Both the position numbers and the translations under genes were made by a program. From CAZDOD01 sp964506935 (GTDB lineage: Bacteria; Desulfobacterota; Zymogenia; Zymogenales; Zymogenaceae), in NCBI GenBank assembly GCA_964506935.1, contig CAZDOD010000103.1, positions 1 through 10,334 of the forward strand: a stretch of DNA of 10,334 nucleotides. The letters are read 5' to 3'. Shown piece by piece: positions 7,287-10,334 of this stretch. The notes under the pieces were generated by a model that saw only the letters and a list, made by a program, of their open reading frames with translations, did not search any database and was not told where the DNA came from. Position 1 is the stretch's first letter; every line of letters begins with the position of its first letter.

Positions 7287-7606
7287 TTCTTTTCACCCAG
7301 AGAAATACTGTTTAAAAAAACCTCCAAAGACTCCACATACTCCTCGAAGGCCCTCCTTCCCTTTTCGGTGATATGATAGACGGTCCGGGGCCTGTTTTTC
7401 ACGAACTCCTTGGTAACAGAGATATAGCCGTTTTTTTCGAGGACCTTGAGGTGTGCGTTCAGGTTGCCGTCGGAAAGCGACAGCGATTTTTTCAGCGCCG
7501 TGAATTCAGACTCCCCTTCGACGGCGAGCTTCGTCATGATCCCGAGTCGCGCCCTCTCGTGGATCACACGATCCAGGGTGTCGGTTATTTTCAGTGCGTT
7601 ATCCAT
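7283..7606 (-). CDS. Winged-helix transcriptional regulator (HTH_34/ArsR-MarR-like)
   Basis: The 107-residue protein is a compact winged-helix DNA-binding domain. Helix 1 is HERARLGIMTKL, the middle helix ESEFTALKKSLSLS, and the recognition helix SDGNLNAHLKVLEKNGYI at residues 45-62. A basic wing (VTKEFVKNRPRTVYHITEKG) and a C-terminal dimerisation helix follow. Such regulators commonly repress adjacent membrane or export genes. I chose the ATG at 7606 because the domain begins just after it and AAGGG stands before it, although the spacing is short. A TTG 48 bases further upstream (7654) is in frame and would add 16 residues of unlikely sequence. The gene is the first of the export operon and shares an ATGA overlap with the LolA-like gene, so it probably controls its own operon. 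A 14-base palindrome at 7680-7693 is a candidate binding site. Confidence 0.85.
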   Translation of the reverse strand: MDNALKITDTLDRVIHERARLGIMTKLAVEGESEFTALKKSLSLSDGNLNAHLKVLEKNGYISVTKEFVKNRPRTVYHITEKGRRAFEEYVESLEVFLNSISLGEKK

Positions 7607-7679
7607 ACCCTTCTTTATTAAAACAAAAGATGCCGTTTTAAATATATACTTCAATCTTCCGATATACCCTGTTCAGCCA

Positions 7680-7693
7680 AATCGAATTCGATT
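7680..7693. promoter_or_regulatory. Palindrome AATCGAATTCGATT, candidate operator
   Basis: This 14-base sequence is a perfect palindrome, 74 bases upstream of the regulator's ATG in the 137-base gap before it. The 9-mer AAATCGAAT, which contains its left half, recurs as a direct repeat at 7718-7726, 39 bases away (start to start). A palindrome plus a repeated half-site in front of a winged-helix gene suggests an autoregulatory site. No convincing promoter hexamers could be placed beside it. Confidence 0.35.
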
Positions 7694-7743
7694 CAAAAGA
7701 TTGCCATCGGGCTCGAAAAATCGAATCGCCAATCGCCCGTGCC

Positions 7744-8118
7744 TCATACTACCATGATATACAGGGTCACCAGTCCCTGAACGATCGATATCGCAAGCGT
7801 CGATATCAAAATGAAGAGCGACATCGGGGTCTTAAACTCCTCCCTCCCCTTTTTGATAAAATATGTGTGGATATAAAAGGCGAAGATACCCCCGAAGCTC
7901 ACGATCAGCGAGATCACAAGACCCGCAAAAGAATATTTCGACAAAAGGACGAGCCCGTAGAGGAGAACAAAAAGCATCGGGAAATGGAGAAGTAAAAATC
8001 CCCCTATCCCCCCGGGGATGCCGAAGAGCTCCCACTCCTTCCAGTATGCCGAGTCGATCTCGTGGATTATCAAGAATATGGCGTTAATTAGATAAATCCA
8101 GAATAGTACCTCTAACAT
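7744..8118 (-). CDS. Small integral membrane protein with HEIDSAYWKEWELF motif
   Basis: This 124-residue protein is almost entirely membrane. Helices fall at about 4-18, 38-60, 64-86 and 98-122. Its most distinctive segment is HEIDSAYWKEWELF at residues 19-32, right after the first helix. The combination of His, acidic and Trp residues there (H19, E20, D22, W26, E28, W29) looks like a conserved functional patch and recalls small membrane families of unknown function with a 'HE-hydrophobic-D...EW' signature. I cannot assign a function. A strong AGGGAGAG ribosome site stands 5 bases before the ATG at 8118. The gene follows the Cys-rich membrane protein after 41 bases and precedes the regulator by 137 bases, so it probably ends the upstream transcription unit or reads into the export operon. 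Confidence 0.75.
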   Translation of the reverse strand: MLEVLFWIYLINAIFLIIHEIDSAYWKEWELFGIPGGIGGFLLLHFPMLFVLLYGLVLLSKYSFAGLVISLIVSFGGIFAFYIHTYFIKKGREEFKTPMSLFILISTLAISIVQGLVTLYIMVV

Positions 8119-8159
8119 TTTTCTCTCCCTTTTTTCCTGAAAATCTAAAAAATACTCCC

Positions 8160-8783
8160 TCAGATTTTATAATCGATACCCCACGCCTTCGCATAATCGG
8201 GGTAGTTTTGAAAGAAGACCTTCTTTACGTCATCCGGCACGCGGTTTGCTATGCAAGATAGATTATAACAGCGGTTGCATTGCGTTCGAAGCACCGTCCA
8301 CCCCCAAATAAATGTCGCCCATATGAAGATTATAAGAAGAAGCCACATCTTGCCCGCTATAAAAAAGGGTATCGGATAGATAAAAAGAATAGATACATAT
8401 ATCAGCCACACGATCCTTTCTATTTTATTTGCCGGCCTCGGATTAATCTTCGGGATCTTCGGGAGCCCCCAATTTGCATGGCATTTTAGCGTAAAGCCCT
8501 CCTCGGCATAGTGGGGACAGTGGCGACACAGGATGAGGGCCTCGAGATAGCCGAAAAAGACAACAGCGAGACCGATCCACACGATAAGCCCGATCCAGAA
8601 CCTCCCGATTATCATCCCCGCCAAAAACGGGATGAGCCATCCGATAAAAAGCACTCCGAAATCCATGAGGTCCGCGTGAGTGTGATTACAGAGGAGCCTC
8701 CCCTCGATCTCGCACCCTTCGCAGTCTGTCCTGATACAGGCCTTTGCATTCACCTTTTCTGTAACCACTTTATCGCCTATCAT
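8160..8783 (-). CDS. Cysteine-rich four-helix membrane protein of unknown function
   Basis: The 207-residue protein has four predicted helices (about 40-58, 62-84, 123-142, 145-163) and ten cysteines, all outside the hydrophobic cores, in three groups: C16, C21, C24 and C32 before TM1; C86, C89 and C101 between TM2 and TM3; C169, C172 and C177 after TM4. Histidines accompany them (H34, H36, H88, H91, H102). With an even number of helices, all three groups would face the same side, so they could together bind metal or an Fe-S cluster, or form a redox-active disulfide site. The CRHCPHYAEEG...LKCHANWGLPK segment resembles conserved hypothetical proteins I associate with anaerobes. No enzyme family is recognised. 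The ATG at 8783 has no clear Shine-Dalgarno but lies 21 bases after the upstream stop, so translational coupling is plausible. Confidence 0.78.
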   Translation of the reverse strand: MIGDKVVTEKVNAKACIRTDCEGCEIEGRLLCNHTHADLMDFGVLFIGWLIPFLAGMIIGRFWIGLIVWIGLAVVFFGYLEALILCRHCPHYAEEGFTLKCHANWGLPKIPKINPRPANKIERIVWLIYVSILFIYPIPFFIAGKMWLLLIIFIWATFIWGWTVLRTQCNRCYNLSCIANRVPDDVKKVFFQNYPDYAKAWGIDYKI

Positions 8784-8804
8784 AAAACTTTGAGCCGTAA
8801 AAAA

Positions 8805-9449
8805 TCATTTCCTACGAACTATCAGATATGCCACGCCCCATACGAGCGTCACGAGTCCCGCAAATGCGAGACAGAATAGCCCCATCTCCGGCAAAATGAG
8901 GGCAACAATCGAGACCACAAATGAGCCCAGGCCGAAGACCCATATTCCGCCGGGTATGAAGAATCCCGCCACCGTAAGCGAGGTTCCCATAGACAAAAGC
9001 CACGCTCCGGGGATATAGATTGTCATCTTGGTCTGGATAAAGAGCATCGTGAGGATAAGCCCCTCCACGGTCATCAGGACTTCTGCCAGGACGATTTTAA
9101 TGGGGAGGGCCGAGAGGATCGGCTTTCCGGCTTCACGGGTCCCTTTGAAAAAATAAAACATCTCGACGCCGGACGCCATCGCCCCCAGGATAATCCAAAG
9201 CGACCAGATCGTCCCCGATAGGTCCCATTTGGGGGGATGTCTTGTTATCTGTGCCGTGAGAATCGTCCCCAAAAGGATCGCAATCCCCCAGGCAACTCCG
9301 GGCCAGCCCGACATGAAGAAATCCTTTGAGGCGTTCATCACTCCCTTGATGTATTTAATGTCGCTTATCGCTTTTTCGACATCCTCCTGGTTATTTGATC
9401 CTTTGCCCCGCAAATCCTCCCCGCCGCGAAACATACTGTTTTCTGACAT
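8805..9449 (-). CDS. Six-helix integral membrane protein of unknown function
   Basis: This protein of 214 residues has a hydrophilic N-terminus of about 45 residues, predicted helical around 21-40 (QEDVEKAISDIKYIKGVMN). About six membrane helices follow, near 48-66, 80-100, 117-137, 143-165, 168-187 and 189-210, and the chain ends in RRK. There are no obvious catalytic motifs and the single Cys is in a helix. The plan, a short amphipathic lead followed by a bundle of glycine-rich helices, is like membrane proteins that often accompany small winged-helix regulators, and one is encoded three genes downstream. An AGAGG element lies about 10 bases before the ATG. The gene follows the flavodoxin/ferredoxin gene after 69 AT-rich bases and leads into the Cys-rich protein after 21 bases, so these three membrane proteins look like one transcription unit. 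Confidence 0.75.
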   Translation of the reverse strand: MSENSMFRGGEDLRGKGSNNQEDVEKAISDIKYIKGVMNASKDFFMSGWPGVAWGIAILLGTILTAQITRHPPKWDLSGTIWSLWIILGAMASGVEMFYFFKGTREAGKPILSALPIKIVLAEVLMTVEGLILTMLFIQTKMTIYIPGAWLLSMGTSLTVAGFFIPGGIWVFGLGSFVVSIVALILPEMGLFCLAFAGLVTLVWGVAYLIVRRK

Positions 9450-9518
9450 TGCTCTATCGCCTCTTAATCTTTTTAAATGATATTAAATATCTCCCGATAA
9501 AATATTATCCTTTAATCT

Positions 9519-10334
9519 TCATCCCGAAAGGAGTCCCTCCATGAGGCCCCTGTAGAATTTTCGGTTGAGCCTGGGTTTATCCATCATCGCCTTTGAGAAG
9601 ACTATCGCCTTCTCGGGGCAGTTGTGAACGCATTTGAGACAAAGCTCGCAGTTTTCGGAATCGAACAACGGGATTTCTTCTCCCTTCTTCCAGCATCCCC
9701 TGATGCACCCCTTGACACATGTGTTGCAGTTTTTGCACCTATCGCCGATCACATGAATATTTTTGCTGTATTTTTTATACGACTTCTCGCCGAAATACGT
9801 AAAGATATCGTTAATTGGAACGTACCATTTATAAATGGGCATTTTAGGTCTTTTTGCCTCGCTTTGCAACCCCCTCCCAATATCAGACACCACCCTATCT
9901 ATCTTTTTTTTCACCCCCTTCTCATACCTGAATATGAATTTTATCGAAGAGGGAAAGAGGAGTGCGCCGTCGCTCCCCGGGCCACGGAATCTTTCGTATC
10001 CCAAAAGCACGATATTTTTGTCATAGAGCCTCTTTGCCAGAATCCTCATGGCGTTTCCGAGATATAGCCCGCAGGTCATAAAGATAAATCCCCTTTTCGG
10101 GAATTTTTGTTTAGGCATCCTGTCTATAAATTCGAGCATCGATCTCGACGGCCTGCAATTATATGTCGGTGAGCCGAAGACGACCATATCCGCGTCTTTA
10201 ATCTTATTAAAATCGAAGGCCGATCTTAGTGTGATGGGGGCCATCTCGACATCGTAAGACTTCGAGAGCTTATCGGAAATCACCTCGGCAATCGTCCTAG
10301 TGCTCCCGGAGCCGGAGTGATGGAGAACAAAAAT
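9519..10334 (-). CDS. Flavodoxin/4Fe-4S ferredoxin fusion protein (EFR1-like), N-terminus missing
   Basis: The gene enters from the right edge without a start; 271 codons are visible. The first residues (IFVLHHSGSGSTRTIAEVI) are the end of flavodoxin strand 1 and the FMN phosphate-binding loop (SGSGSTRT), so only about the first 2-10 residues are missing. A GTG at 10283 is internal to the domain and not the true start. The flavodoxin-like part (VVFGSPTYNCRPSR and later) runs to about residue 135. A linker follows, then two 4Fe-4S binding motifs: CKNCNTCVKGC (visible residues 200-210) and CELCLKCVHNCP (229-240). This layout fits the EFR1-type flavodoxin/ferredoxin proteins of anaerobes, soluble electron carriers or oxidoreductases of unsettled role. 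The first cluster has Cys-Ile instead of Cys-Pro and an extra nearby Cys at 214. The three membrane proteins downstream, one Cys-rich, may be functionally linked, but that is inference. Confidence 0.87.
   Translation of the reverse strand: MFVLHHSGSGSTRTIAEVISDKLSKSYDVEMAPITLRSAFDFNKIKDADMVVFGSPTYNCRPSRSMLEFIDRMPKQKFPKRGFIFMTCGLYLGNAMRILAKRLYDKNIVLLGYERFRGPGSDGALLFPSSIKFIFRYEKGVKKKIDRVVSDIGRGLQSEAKRPKMPIYKWYVPINDIFTYFGEKSYKKYSKNIHVIGDRCKNCNTCVKGCIRGCWKKGEEIPLFDSENCELCLKCVHNCPEKAIVFSKAMMDKPRLNRKFYRGLMEGLLSG

Noticed and set aside
7006..7371. 121-residue plus-strand open frame
   Set aside because: Antisense to the LolA-like and regulator genes; mirrored codon bias of the real genes explains the open frame.
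8511..8879. 122-residue plus-strand open frame
   Set aside because: Spans antisense across two membrane-protein genes; the product is charged and of low complexity with no domain.
9624..10067. 147-residue plus-strand open frame
   Set aside because: It lies entirely antisense to the flavodoxin/ferredoxin gene, whose FMN loop and Fe-S motifs are unmistakable; the antisense product has no recognisable features.

Overview
All ten genes that can be supported lie on the minus strand, so the window reads from right to left. It looks like a chromosomal segment of a Gram-negative anaerobe. Outer-membrane proteins with cleavable signal peptides, a Lol-type ABC exporter and a TolC-like gene point to two membranes. 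A flavodoxin/4Fe-4S protein and a Cys-rich membrane protein fit an anaerobic lifestyle. Composition is moderate GC with much AGG/ATA codon use. A Desulfobacterota (deltaproteobacterial) source is a reasonable guess but not proven. No RNA gene, mobile element or CRISPR array was seen, and no gene-free stretch exceeds 300 bases.

Layout in the direction of transcription. (1) 10334-9519: C-terminal part of a flavodoxin/ferredoxin fusion (EFR1-like), cut by the window edge. (2) 9449-7744: three small integral-membrane proteins of unknown function (six, four and about four helices); the middle one carries ten cysteines in three clusters. (3) 7606-1959: the main block. A winged-helix regulator overlaps by ATGA a periplasmic LolA-like 'outer membrane lipoprotein-sorting' protein. 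Two paralogous FtsX/LolC-E type permeases, a LolD/MacB-type ATPase and a signal-peptide-bearing outer-membrane beta-barrel protein follow. (4) 1852-950: a 3-hydroxyacyl-CoA dehydrogenase with its catalytic residues intact. (5) 836-363: a one-helix membrane-anchored protein of no recognised family. (6) 136-1: the N-terminus of a TolC-family outer-membrane efflux protein. A strong sigma70-like promoter precedes it, with a TetR-style palindrome across the expected transcription start.

The block at 7606-1959 contains one protein for each compartment: inner-membrane ABC transporter, periplasmic carrier and outer-membrane barrel, plus its own regulator. The natural inference is a dedicated trans-envelope route for a lipid or lipoprotein, parallel to LolABCDE but with a barrel in place of LolB. 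The families are known; the cargo and the pathway as a unit cannot be read from the sequence. The truncated TolC gene at the left edge seems to begin a separate, ligand-controlled efflux operon.
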